DNA from: Sphaerisporangium fuscum
GTDB taxonomy: Bacteria; Actinomycetota; Actinomycetes; Streptosporangiales; Streptosporangiaceae
Direction: 5' to 3'
DNA length: 64,000 nt
Assembly (NCBI RefSeq): GCF_018531465.1
Contig: NZ_JAHDTF010000018.1
Span: 168,206-232,205, forward strand
The notes under the pieces are model-generated. The model did no database searches, was not told the origin of the DNA, and saw only the letters and a list, made by a program, of their open reading frames with translations. Below are positions 49,398-59,121 of the stretch, piece by piece. A program made the translations under genes and the position numbers. Within the stretch, counting starts at the first letter, position 1. Every line of letters begins with the position of its first letter.

Positions 49398-52240
49398 CGG
49401 ACGCCTCCGGCGGGCAGGTAGACGTAGACGCCGAGCACGTCGGCCGGGCGGATGGCGGTCACTTTCAGTCCTCTCGTCCCGGCGCCTGCCGCGCCGCGGA
49501 CCCGCTGGTGGGATTCGGCGAGGCGGGCGGCGAGCATGTCGCCGCGCACGCCCAGCTCGGTGGCGAACTCGGGCGCCAGTTCGCGTCGAACCTGGCCGGT
49601 CTGCTCATCTTTGGTCTCTGCGACGAGCTCACCCAGGACGCGATCGGCGGTGCGCTGAACCAGCTCGGGCAGCGTGTTGACGGGTTTGGCCGCCAAGGCG
49701 GCGGTGATGTCGTCCTCCGTCAGCCATTCGCGGCCCTGTGCTCCGGCTCGGTACCCCATCACCTGGGCGTCCTCGGCGACCATCGTCCTGGTTCCGGTAC
49801 GGCCCGGCAGGGTGACGTGGAAGCGGTAGCGGACCAGCAGCAGCACCGTCCGCGTACTCACGTCCGCGGTCCTGATGACCCCGAGCCGTTTGGCAGGGCC
49901 GTCGCCCTCCAGTGCGGAGTCCAGGACGGTTCTGGCGAGATCGCGGACCACGGGATCGGTGCGGACGAGCGCGTGGCTTCCGGGCGGGGCGGGAATGTCA
50001 GGGTGGAAGCCGAGATGGTCGGCCTTGCCGTGGAGATCCAGGCCGAGGGCATGCCGGAGGCTGACGGGCAAGTCGCGGATGTCGGCGCGGAAGCCGTCGC
50101 CGTTCGACTCGACAAGGGCGCCGAAGGCCGACAGAGCCTCTCGCGTGAAGCGGGAGACGTCGGCCGAGGTGCCCAGGGCCGCGCGGATCTCGGCGACCTC
50201 CTGCCTGACCTCGCCGAGCTTGATGGCCGAGTGGGCGTACTTGCGGATGGCCTTGGACTCTCGGTCGGCCGCATCCTCCCAGGCCTTGTGGACCTGGTCG
50301 CGGGTTCTGGTCACGCCGATGTCCAAGTCGAGCTGGTCCTGGCTGTCCTCGCCGCGGAGCAACAGGCCCTCGACCAGAGCCTTGATGACGTCGTCGCTGT
50401 CGGTCGGCACGGACACCGCGACGCCGGTCTGCTTGGCGATGGTGCGGTGCTTGCGGATCAGCACGTCGAGGACGATGCCGTCGATGCCGTTGTCGCGGCC
50501 GTAGAGAGTGATGGCTCGCACGCTCTCGGCGCGCTGGCCGAATCGGTCGACCCGGCCCTCTCGTTGTTCATGCCGGGTGGGGTTCCAAGCCAGGTCGTAG
50601 TGGATCACGCCCTGGAAGTGTTCCTGCAGGTTGATGCCCTCGGACAGGCAGTCGGTGGCGACCAGGACGTGCCGTCCCGGTTCGGCGGCGAGGGCCTGGA
50701 TCGCCTGCTGGCGGGCTTCCGGCGGCAGCTGGCCGGTGACGTGCCGGACGTGGGCCTTCCTGCCGAGCGCCTTGGCCAGGTGCTCGGCGACGTACTCGGC
50801 GGTCGGGATGAAGCGGCAGAAAACGATCGGGTCGAAACCCTCGGCCAGAGACTCCTTGACCAGGTCGATCAGGGCGGCGAGTTTGGCGTCGTCCTCAGGA
50901 CCCTCGATCTTTCCAAAAGCACGGGCGAGCCGCTTCAGCCGTTCGCTGTCGCTCTCCTCACCGTTCTGGCCTCCGGCCGCGGCGTCGAGGCCTTCAAGTG
51001 CCTCTTCGTCGGTGAGGTCGAGGACGCTGGCGCGGCCCAGCTCGTCGGCTTCCGGCTCGGTCTCGGCGGCGACTGTGGCCGATCGGGTGCGTAAGGTGGC
51101 GGCGGCGGCTCGAGGGGAGGAGGCCACCGAGCGGAGCAGCGCGAGCGCCGACCACCAGGAGACGCGCTGCCCCAGGCCGGTGCCAGGCTTGCGGACGGTC
51201 TCGCGGGCGTAGGCCAGGACCTGGCGGGCAAGCTTGTGATAGTCGCCCGTCAGCAGATAGGAGACGTCGCGGATGTAGCGGGCCTTCGGGAAGGGGGTCT
51301 CCTCGTCAAGGTAGCGCTTGATGTCGTTGCGGCGACGCTGGATGAAGTATTTGGCGAGCTCTTCCCGGCCCCTGACGGATTCCAGATCGACGCCGGCCAG
51401 CTTGGGGTCGAGCAGGCCGATGAGGTCGCGGAAGGCCTCTTCCTTGCCGCTGTGCGGGGTCGCGGTGACCAGAAGCATGTGTCTCTCGGGATCGGCGGCA
51501 AGTTCCTGCAGTAGCCGGTAGCGCAACTGGCTCTGCCTGCTGGTGGACCCCGCCGCGACACAGGTGTGGGCTTCGTCGACGATCACCAGGTCCGGGCAGG
51601 TGCGGACGAACTGCTGGTAGCGGCGGTCCGACTTGATGAAGTCGGTGGACACCACGGTGATCGGGTGACGTTCGAAGATGGATTCGTCCAGCCGGAGCCC
51701 GCGCTCCAGCCGGGTGACCGTGGACGGCAGGACGGCGGTGGCCTCGATGGCGAACTTGTCGCGCAGCTCGGCCACCCACTGGTCGGCCAGAGCCGGGGAG
51801 CACAGCACAGTCAGTCCGTTCGCCTCGCCGCGCTCCAGGAGCTCCTTGGCGATGAGACTCGCCTCAATGGTCTTGCCGATACCCACGTCGTCGCCGATGA
51901 GCAGGCGGACGGTGTCCATGCGCATGGCCAGCAGCAGGGGGACGAGTTGGTACTGGCGGGGCTCCACGGCGATGGCGGCCAGGGAGCGGAACGGCCCGGC
52001 GCCGGATGTGAAGCCGATGCGCAGTGCCGTACGGAGCATGCTCGCGGCCACGCTGTCGCCGACCTGGTCGGCCGTGGGCGGCGGGAAGGTGGCGTCATGG
52101 ACCTCGTTGCGGAACAGGCAGGCCTCGAAATCGGTGTCCCCATTGAGCGGCCGGACGACGAGAAAGTCGGTTCCGCTCCCAGGCTGGACGACCCATTCGC
52201 GGCCACGAGCCGATACCAGCGATCCTGCGGTGTACGTCAT
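49394..52240 (-). CDS. SNF2-type helicase, DrmD-like
   Basis: A 948-residue SF2 ATPase. Walker A GDDVGIGKT is at 116-124, the DEAH box at 222-225, ATPHSGKEEAFRDLIG next, and motif V/VI in NLQEHFQGVIHYDLAWNPT and EQREGRVDRFGQR near 560. The C-terminal 350 residues are unlike RapA and match the helicase-related DrmD class as I know it. It should translocate on dsDNA. Overlaps both neighbours by 4 bases (ATGA at 52240 and 49397). Confidence 0.9.
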   Translation of the reverse strand: MTYTAGSLVSARGREWVVQPGSGTDFLVVRPLNGDTDFEACLFRNEVHDATFPPPTADQVGDSVAASMLRTALRIGFTSGAGPFRSLAAIAVEPRQYQLVPLLLAMRMDTVRLLIGDDVGIGKTIEASLIAKELLERGEANGLTVLCSPALADQWVAELRDKFAIEATAVLPSTVTRLERGLRLDESIFERHPITVVSTDFIKSDRRYQQFVRTCPDLVIVDEAHTCVAAGSTSRQSQLRYRLLQELAADPERHMLLVTATPHSGKEEAFRDLIGLLDPKLAGVDLESVRGREELAKYFIQRRRNDIKRYLDEETPFPKARYIRDVSYLLTGDYHKLARQVLAYARETVRKPGTGLGQRVSWWSALALLRSVASSPRAAAATLRTRSATVAAETEPEADELGRASVLDLTDEEALEGLDAAAGGQNGEESDSERLKRLARAFGKIEGPEDDAKLAALIDLVKESLAEGFDPIVFCRFIPTAEYVAEHLAKALGRKAHVRHVTGQLPPEARQQAIQALAAEPGRHVLVATDCLSEGINLQEHFQGVIHYDLAWNPTRHEQREGRVDRFGQRAESVRAITLYGRDNGIDGIVLDVLIRKHRTIAKQTGVAVSVPTDSDDVIKALVEGLLLRGEDSQDQLDLDIGVTRTRDQVHKAWEDAADRESKAIRKYAHSAIKLGEVRQEVAEIRAALGTSADVSRFTREALSAFGALVESNGDGFRADIRDLPVSLRHALGLDLHGKADHLGFHPDIPAPPGSHALVRTDPVVRDLARTVLDSALEGDGPAKRLGVIRTADVSTRTVLLLVRYRFHVTLPGRTGTRTMVAEDAQVMGYRAGAQGREWLTEDDITAALAAKPVNTLPELVQRTADRVLGELVAETKDEQTGQVRRELAPEFATELGVRGDMLAARLAESHQRVRGAAGAGTRGLKVTAIRPADVLGVYVYLPAGGVR

Positions 52241-55200
52241 CTGTTCCCTCGTCCCGTGCCGAAGACGCCGGAGTACCTGCGTGCGATCTCGTCCCAGTTG
52301 TCGTCATAGCGGAAACGAATCACCAGCCACCCCTGGTCCATCAGCCGGTCTTCCGCCTGTATGTCGCGCTCGATCACATCAGTTGAATCATGGTGCGGTC
52401 CATCGATAAAGATCGCAATATTGCCCGCTTTGGTGTGATAAGCGAAGTCCGGTCGGGCCAGTGCGTCGGGAACGAGCTCTTGGGCGGCGGTGGGAAGCCG
52501 GTAGTCGTGCTCCCGAAGGAATTCGACGAAGCTGCGCTCCAGTTCGCTCTCCGACCTCGCGCGAAGCTCGGTCAAGTGCTCCTCGGGAGTCGCCTTACCG
52601 TTGGTGGGCTCGGTGGACGAACCCGCGATTTCACGCAGGAGCGAGACCACGCTCAGCCGATCGATCCGCTCGTGCCAGCGCTGGTTCGAGTACGACAGCA
52701 GGCAGTCGTAGCAGCCTCGCTCGCACCGCTCACGTGCGCCGTTGGCACGGTCGAGGTCCTCACCGCTGTCCGGGTCGATGTGGATGATCTCCATCGCACG
52801 GCGGGCGACCCTGCTGAGCGCGTCCTTCTCGTCTTGGAGGCGGCGCAGCGCGCCCGCCCCGCCTTCGGCGCTCTCGATCAAGAGCATTCGCCCTCGGTTC
52901 TGCGGGTCGGGGAGAGGCTCGCTGTGCAGCTCGGCGTCCTCCAGCTGGAACTCGGCCTCGATGCCGCGCTCCAGCGCGTACCGGAGCGTGGTCGCGACGC
53001 TTTCCTCAACCGGTGCGGCCAACCGGATGACGCAGATGTTCTTCTGGTCTTGGACATAAGGAACGACCCGAGTGATCCGCTGCGCCTTATCGATGGGAAG
53101 CAGCCCTTCGTCCTCGGGTGCCTGGTTGGTGGCGTCGGAGTCCTTGGCCCACCGGCCGCGGACGGGATCGAGCCAATAACCGATCTCGTTGCGGTTCTTC
53201 CGGCCTCGCCGTCCCTGGTTGATGATGCGAACGGTCGCGACGTCTCCGTAGACGAGCTCGGCCACGTCGTCACCGTTCCGTACTCGAGCGTGGAGCTTCC
53301 CCTCTCGAGAGCCGTGCCTGCTGAACCGGTAGGTGATCAGCAGGTCGAATCCGGCCTTGCGGCGCTCCTCCTCGTCGGAGGAGATGCGCTGGCGACGGAT
53401 GGTCTCAACGGTTGCCAGGTGCATCAGGCCGGGCAGGGACCCAGGAAGCTCCGCATCGCACTCGTCGCATACATCCGTACCGGCTTGCCGGTCGTGCCAG
53501 TAGCCGCACTGAGCACAGATACGAGCCTCGCTGGTGGTGACCTCGCCCTCTTCGCCGGTGGGCACCTGGATCTTGGCCACTTCGTAGCGACGCCCCTCGT
53601 GATAGATAAGCGCTCCGGGGCCGAACTCGTTGACCGCGATGAATCTGGGCCGTTGGATGTAGCTCCCCTTCGTGCCCCGCTCTCCGGGCACGTAGGCGGC
53701 AAGGGGCAGACGAGGGAAGGAGTAGCCCGGCAGGAAGCCCTCGGAGGCGAAGTAGCGATAGGTGTAGAAGTCACTGAACTGCCGGTCGCTGTCCTCGTTG
53801 AGCAACAGTTTCCGCTGGTTCTCCGCCTGCGTGCGGCGGCGACGGGCCTGGTCCTTCTTGTCGGGAGGCAGGGAGACCTCCATGACCCGGCGGTTCTGCT
53901 CCCTCTGCTCGGCGGTGGCCGCCTGAAACAGACCGCGCCACCGGTCGCAGGCGCTGTCGAACCACTTCGCCGCGCCGCGGACGGTGTCTTCGACCCACCC
54001 CTCGTACCACCAGCTGATCGTTGTGAGATTCGCGGGCGTCAGGACGTCGGCCAGCACCTTCTTAGCCTTGGGTATGGCCCGGCGGATCGCGCCTTCGTCC
54101 TCAAGCTGGACACGAAGGGTGTCCAGGATCGGCAGCTCGGCTTCGTTGGCGACGTCCAGGACCTCCGACATCCGCGAGCGCAAGGAGGCACCGGTCTCGG
54201 CCAACCAGACGGCATGGACGTGCGAACGCACCAGGTCTTCGTTGGTGAGATCGAGCCGGGGCGGTTCGACGCTTCCCGCGACCATACGCTCGGAGCGCCG
54301 GAAGTAGTACTGGTCGTGTGGACTTCCGGTGGAGCAGTAGGTCGTGATGAGCGCCGGCTGCCCGCTTCGCCCGGCGCGCCCTGACCGCTGGGCGTAGTTG
54401 GCCGGCGTCGGCGGCACATTGCGCATCGCGACCGCGTTGAGGGTCGCGATGTCGACACCCAGCTCCATCGTGGGCGAGCAGTACAACAGCGGCAGCGGCA
54501 CCCCCTCGCGGAAGAGGCGCTCTCGTTCCTGCCTGATATCCGCCTGGACCTGAGCGGTGTGTTCGGCGGCTTGGATCGCCGAAAGCTCGACGGCGTGTTC
54601 GGCGTAAAGGTCGCGGAAGAACGCGTTGACCCTGGACCCCACGTCCGGGTCCACGGTCTTGCGCAGCGGATCGGGGGCGCCGGTCTTCCCGTCACCGCCG
54701 CGCCAGATCAGTTCCGAGGACTTCAGCCGATACCCCGGTGCACCGTTCCGCCCTTCATCGGCCTGGAGCAGCAGGCCGTACTTCTCCAGCGCCCACAACA
54801 TGGTCGTAATGACGGACTGGGCGTCGTCCACCGTCAGCTTGTGCTGGGGATAGGCGACATAGCGTAGATAGCGGCCCAGCGCGGAGCGGCCGGTGAAGTT
54901 GACCCGGTTCCTCCGCTCCCCTGGACGCCCGGGGGCAGCGTAAACGGTGGCGGCCTCGATGCGGGTCTCGACCTCACCTAGCGCCCAGACGCCGGTCAGG
55001 TAATTGCGGGACTGCAGAAGGATGCGCTCGTAACCCTCCAGTGTGAGCACGTCCACATCGACGGCGAGGGCACGGCGCATCTCGTCCAGGACGATCTTGA
55101 TCAGCTCCGCGCGATGACCAGGCGTGTCATCACGGAGCGCGACGTGGGTCTGAGACCAGTAGTCGTCGTCGGCGGCGATCTCGTCCAGTGCCACATAGTC

Positions 55201-57414
55201 GAACCGCAGCAGCCCGGTCTGCTCCAGGTTAGGCATGGTGATGCGCCAGCCACGAGCCAGGTCAACGTAGATCAAGTAGGAAAGAGCGCCACGTAGGGCC
55301 TTGTAGACGTGCTCAAGCTGACCGAACTTGACATCCGGGTTCTGAGCGAAGGCGGTCATGGGCAAGGCAAGTGCTCTTTCCACCTTCTGGGCAACATCGT
55401 CGTGACGGAGCCCGTCCTCGCCCGCGGCGACGGCAGCGCGATACAAAGCTCCCCGGACCTGGGTGACCTGGACGAAGTCGTTGAGGTGCCCGGCCTGAAG
55501 GCTCGCGTCCTGGCGGTTGTCGACGAAGGTCAGCAGCTTGCGGGCCTTCTGATCAAGTTCCGGCTGACGACGGAGGTTGCGGATGATGCTGGTGCTGATC
55601 AGCGACATGGCCGAGCTACGGCCTTCTGAGGCGAAGGTCGCCAGCTTGGCGAAGTCCTTGCCACGCACCTGTTCATAGGAGACCCGGCAACGCAGGCAGA
55701 ACTTGAACGGCTCCTGGAAGTACCAAGCACGTTGTCCCTGCCCGGCCGGCACCTGACTACCGCCAGGACCGAGCCAGATCTCCTTGGGTAAGTGATCTAA
55801 CTGGCTCTTACGGATTTGGCTTCCGCCGTCGTCACCCCCCTCCAGCCAGGAGTCGGGCAGCCTGCCTTCTGCGACAGGATCGGCGGGCCAGGGATGGTCG
55901 GTGCTGATGTACACGTACCCGTTCGCGTCGTTGCCACCGGCGACGTCGGCCTCCTGCCTGGCGCCGAAACTTTCGTCCTTGCGCTTGGCCACGACCAGGT
56001 ATTCCTGGCCACATTCCCGACAGAAGGCGAGCGGAAAGAGCATCTTCTCGCGGTCGTGTGGCACGCTCACCTGGTACTGACTGGTGATGTGCCGCGTAGC
56101 CTCCGGTTCGAGACTGACGTAGACGGTGTCCCCCTTGGACAGGAACTGATGTAGCCGGAAGGCGAACAGCGGCCGCTTCGTTTCCGGGTGTCGAGCTCTG
56201 GCGCCCTCCTGAAGCACCTTCTCGATGATTACCGAGCAACGTTCGCGCTCCACGCCGGTCAGCGTGCGCAACTCCTCAGCGGCGTCGGCCACTCGGGTCG
56301 GCTTTCGCCGAACAAGCCGTTGGGTACCGGACTCCCTGGTAAGGCCGAACTTCGTCTCGATCCAGCAGGCCAACGCATCGTCGGCGAGTTGTGCATACTC
56401 ACGACCTTCGCCGGCCTGTTCCATCGAAGCCAGTAGTTCGCTCTTGCCCGGGTCTCGGTCGGCGGTCGCACGAATCAGAGTTTCGCCGATCACGCGATCC
56501 GGAGTGACTTCGGTTCCGAACAACCGCGTGGCGACGTCGGCGACGACTTCCTGCGCCTGGGCGAAGGTCTCTGTGGTGGCCATGGTCGCCGAGGTTCCAA
56601 CGCACTGCAGTTCTGGTGCCGCGCAGGCGTCACGAAGCCGCCGGACGAGCAGCGCGACGTCCGCGCCCTGGCGCCCACGGTAGGTGTGCAGCTCATCTAG
56701 AACGAGGAAGCGCAGCCCTTGCGCCGCACCGATGAGATGCCGCCGCTCGGTCGGGCGCGTCAGCAGGTATTCGAGCATCACATAGTTGGTCAGCAGGATG
56801 TCCGGCTTACGCGCCAGGATGGCCTCGCGGTCAGTGTCGCTCTCCTGGCCTGTGTAGCGGGCGAAGGTGACCCGCTGCTCGTTCCTGGCCAACCCCCATT
56901 TGAGATACCGGGCGAGTTCTTCCATCTGGCTGTTCGCCAAGGCGTTCATCGGGTAGACGACGATGGCCTTGACCCGGCCGGGCTCCGGGTTGCGGAGGAT
57001 GGAGTCCACGATGGGGATCATGTAGGACAGGCTCTTGCCAGAGCCCGTGCCGGTGGTGAGGACGTAACTCAGGCCTTTACGCGCGACCTCGATCGCCTCA
57101 CGCTGGTGACGATGGAGAGAGATGCTCCTAGCCCCTGGATCTTCCGACGTCTCCTTGAACCTGAACAGGCGCTCGCAGTGCGTGTGGAGCGTTCCCATTT
57201 CGGCCAGCTTGGCAACAGTGCCGCCCGGCTCGAAGCTCGGATTGAGGGATACCCACGGGTGGGGCCAGCGTGATCGCGCCGCGCGCTCGTCCTGAAGGTG
57301 CGCGGCGATGCGGGGGTCACGAACGCTGACCAGAGAGGTGGTGAACTCGTCGTAGTCAGCGACAAGCTGTTCATGCACCTCAAAGACGTCCACGCCACAC
57401 TCCTCGATGGACAT
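52237..57414 (-). CDS. DUF1998 (YprA/DrmA-DrmB-like) helicase with C-terminal nuclease-like domain
   Basis: A 1725-residue protein, first of the five-gene chain. Walker A TGTGSGK (about residue 121), the DExH box DELH (240), GTSATMA and QRSGRAGRSGQPAL mark an SF2 helicase. FCRECGQEY and CAQCGYW/CDECDAEL are zinc sites. DUF1998-type residues, GGAGALRRLQDEKDA and CERGCYDCLLSYSNQRWHER, follow. The last 100 residues, PDFAYH, FIDGPHHDSTD and RDIQAEDRLMDQGWLVIRFR, resemble a Vsr/DUF559-type nuclease. Unlike DISARM, where DrmA and DrmB are separate and DrmC is a PLD nuclease, all is in one chain. A GTG at 57435 would add 7 residues. Confidence 0.88.
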   Translation of the reverse strand: MSIEECGVDVFEVHEQLVADYDEFTTSLVSVRDPRIAAHLQDERAARSRWPHPWVSLNPSFEPGGTVAKLAEMGTLHTHCERLFRFKETSEDPGARSISLHRHQREAIEVARKGLSYVLTTGTGSGKSLSYMIPIVDSILRNPEPGRVKAIVVYPMNALANSQMEELARYLKWGLARNEQRVTFARYTGQESDTDREAILARKPDILLTNYVMLEYLLTRPTERRHLIGAAQGLRFLVLDELHTYRGRQGADVALLVRRLRDACAAPELQCVGTSATMATTETFAQAQEVVADVATRLFGTEVTPDRVIGETLIRATADRDPGKSELLASMEQAGEGREYAQLADDALACWIETKFGLTRESGTQRLVRRKPTRVADAAEELRTLTGVERERCSVIIEKVLQEGARARHPETKRPLFAFRLHQFLSKGDTVYVSLEPEATRHITSQYQVSVPHDREKMLFPLAFCRECGQEYLVVAKRKDESFGARQEADVAGGNDANGYVYISTDHPWPADPVAEGRLPDSWLEGGDDGGSQIRKSQLDHLPKEIWLGPGGSQVPAGQGQRAWYFQEPFKFCLRCRVSYEQVRGKDFAKLATFASEGRSSAMSLISTSIIRNLRRQPELDQKARKLLTFVDNRQDASLQAGHLNDFVQVTQVRGALYRAAVAAGEDGLRHDDVAQKVERALALPMTAFAQNPDVKFGQLEHVYKALRGALSYLIYVDLARGWRITMPNLEQTGLLRFDYVALDEIAADDDYWSQTHVALRDDTPGHRAELIKIVLDEMRRALAVDVDVLTLEGYERILLQSRNYLTGVWALGEVETRIEAATVYAAPGRPGERRNRVNFTGRSALGRYLRYVAYPQHKLTVDDAQSVITTMLWALEKYGLLLQADEGRNGAPGYRLKSSELIWRGGDGKTGAPDPLRKTVDPDVGSRVNAFFRDLYAEHAVELSAIQAAEHTAQVQADIRQERERLFREGVPLPLLYCSPTMELGVDIATLNAVAMRNVPPTPANYAQRSGRAGRSGQPALITTYCSTGSPHDQYYFRRSERMVAGSVEPPRLDLTNEDLVRSHVHAVWLAETGASLRSRMSEVLDVANEAELPILDTLRVQLEDEGAIRRAIPKAKKVLADVLTPANLTTISWWYEGWVEDTVRGAAKWFDSACDRWRGLFQAATAEQREQNRRVMEVSLPPDKKDQARRRRTQAENQRKLLLNEDSDRQFSDFYTYRYFASEGFLPGYSFPRLPLAAYVPGERGTKGSYIQRPRFIAVNEFGPGALIYHEGRRYEVAKIQVPTGEEGEVTTSEARICAQCGYWHDRQAGTDVCDECDAELPGSLPGLMHLATVETIRRQRISSDEEERRKAGFDLLITYRFSRHGSREGKLHARVRNGDDVAELVYGDVATVRIINQGRRGRKNRNEIGYWLDPVRGRWAKDSDATNQAPEDEGLLPIDKAQRITRVVPYVQDQKNICVIRLAAPVEESVATTLRYALERGIEAEFQLEDAELHSEPLPDPQNRGRMLLIESAEGGAGALRRLQDEKDALSRVARRAMEIIHIDPDSGEDLDRANGARERCERGCYDCLLSYSNQRWHERIDRLSVVSLLREIAGSSTEPTNGKATPEEHLTELRARSESELERSFVEFLREHDYRLPTAAQELVPDALARPDFAYHTKAGNIAIFIDGPHHDSTDVIERDIQAEDRLMDQGWLVIRFRYDDNWDEIARRYSGVFGTGRGNR

Positions 57415-58025
57415 ACCAATGTCGAGATGGATCACGCCTTCCAGGAGGCGTGGAGGTACTTAATCATCTTTTGTCGAGAAATTCAGCCATGTAGGACAGA
57501 ACACGCTGAAGGATGTCTTCCCAATCGCGGTACACGAGCCCCGGGAGAGCAGTCACTCAAAGAAAGGGATTTTCTTCCACAAACCTCACTTATGTTCACG
57601 ATCAGAGGTAGCGTCCTCCCCACGGCTCGTCTCATTGGCCCCGGACATCAAGGTGACTTTACTTACAGTAAGTAGCAACTTGATAACTGTCAGTGGCGAG
57701 GGATCGGTGATGGCGCCGCCACAGCTGACCACCGTCGTGGGCGTACCGCCCAACACGGGCCAGGTGACACCTGCATGACCTGAAGGCGGCACCTCCACGC
57801 CCTGGTATGAACCCACCGAGCGACTTCCCATGCCTTGCAAGGCGCGTACCGTCCAGGGCGATCACTGGGACGCAGGTGGCCTGAGCAGCGTGGACGTTTC
57901 TCCCCGGGGATGGGGCAAGTCATCTCTGCTTCCAAGGCCGACGCCATCGTGCCCGCCCGCCACATTGTGGCGCTAGGCCACCTCGGAGCGTCCTTTCCCG
58001 CTACGAAAGTGACGTCTGAACTCCA
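57415..58025. other. 611-bp gap upstream of the defence operon, no gene seen
   Basis: No gene is supported. The plus strand has a short protein-like piece (MAPPQLTTVVGVPPNTGQVT near 57709) and a Met-Gly-Gln frame near 57910, without domain or clean ends; they may be fragments of lost genes. The region should carry the promoter of the 14-kb defence operon and contains the palindrome at 57660. Confidence 0.4.
57660..57674. promoter_or_regulatory. Perfect 15-bp palindrome TACTTAC-A-GTAAGTA
   Basis: TACTTACAGTAAGTA is a perfect 7-1-7 inverted repeat in a region that is otherwise not symmetric. It lies 246 bases upstream of the first helicase start. The form is that of a dimeric repressor operator; no regulator gene is adjacent, so who binds it is unknown. 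Confidence 0.5.
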
Positions 58026-59000
58026 ATGTCCAGAAGCCAAGCCGTTCTCGAGCCCTTCGAGGCCGTGCAGCGGATCCGGTACGCGGTGTGTTGCGGCGGT
58101 TTGTCGCTCATGGTGCTGATCACGACGACCGGGCCCTGGGTCGTACGACATGACGGCATCCGGTCCGTCGAAGTCCTCTCGCTGTGGGACCTGCCCGGGT
58201 CCGATGTCCGGGAGCTCGGTGAGCACGGCGTGAGCGCGCTCGGGATGCTGATGCTGAGCCTCGCCCTCACCCTCCTGACGGCGCTCCGCCCGGCGCGTCC
58301 CCTGGTGCTCTGCACGATCCTCACGGCCGTCTTGAGCTTCGTGAACACCATGTGGCTCGACCAGGCCCTCACCGGTACGGCTGCCCATCCGGCGGAAGTA
58401 CCGGCCGCCGCCGGGCCGGGGGTGGCCGCCGCGCTCGGCGAGACGTTCGTGCTCGTCCTCGGCCTCGGCGCGCTGGCGCTGGTCGACACCGCCGACGACA
58501 GCGATTCCGTCCGGCGCAGAGTGGTTTCCGACGGCGCGCGGTGGCCTGCGGACATGGGCCGCAGGCTCGCGTACGCGGCCCGCGGAGCGATGCTCTCCGT
58601 TCTGCTGCTGATCGGGAGCACACTGCCATGGATGAGCCTCCGGCACGGCGAAGGCGGAGTCAGGCGCCTCTCCCTGTGGGATCTGGCGAACGGGTCGGCC
58701 GGCGACCAGGTGACCACCGGGGCCGCCGGGGCGGCGCTCGCGCTGCTGATCGTCTCCTGCGTTCTCCTGCTGCTCCTCGCCGCCGAGCCCGAACGTTTCC
58801 TCGCATGGTGGGTCGCCGTGTCGATCGGGGTCACGCTGGCGGCGCTCTGCCGGCTCCACCTGGTGACGGCCGGGCTGTCACAGGGTCGAGAATCAGTACG
58901 GTTGGCCGGTGAGGCGGTCACATTGGCCGTGCTCTTCGCGGCGGCGGTCGTCGTCATCGTGCCGCTGGGTCTTCCCCGAAGCCGGCGCCGTCCCGGCTGA
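58026..59000 (+). CDS. Internally duplicated membrane protein
   Basis: A 324-residue protein of eight membrane helices, made of two similar four-helix halves. Each half opens with a hydrophobic helix then a W-containing turn and the same LSLWDL motif: GPWVVRHDGIRSVEVLSLWD and LPWMSLRHGEGGVRRLSLWD. Function unknown; no enzyme or transporter signature. The ATG at 58026 is weakly supported by a ribosome site. It starts the return to core-like GC after the island. Confidence 0.75.
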   Translation: MSRSQAVLEPFEAVQRIRYAVCCGGLSLMVLITTTGPWVVRHDGIRSVEVLSLWDLPGSDVRELGEHGVSALGMLMLSLALTLLTALRPARPLVLCTILTAVLSFVNTMWLDQALTGTAAHPAEVPAAAGPGVAAALGETFVLVLGLGALALVDTADDSDSVRRRVVSDGARWPADMGRRLAYAARGAMLSVLLLIGSTLPWMSLRHGEGGVRRLSLWDLANGSAGDQVTTGAAGAALALLIVSCVLLLLLAAEPERFLAWWVAVSIGVTLAALCRLHLVTAGLSQGRESVRLAGEAVTLAVLFAAAVVVIVPLGLPRSRRRPG

Positions 59001-59121
59001 TCCCGAACGCATCATCGGCCTCCGTGTCATTCCCGTGAGGGAATTGCCGGAGGTCGTCGCATGCCCACAGGATGCCACGCGAACGAGAAGCGTTCTGAGA
59101 AGCCTGGGAAAGAGGAAGATC

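Noticed and set aside
57586..57840. 84-codon minus-strand frame around the palindrome
   Set aside because: No domain; the operator-like palindrome sits inside it and the composition is unlike a protein.
57835..58119. Frame beginning MQGAYRPGRSLGRR
   Set aside because: It overlaps the true membrane-protein gene start and has no recognizable domain.
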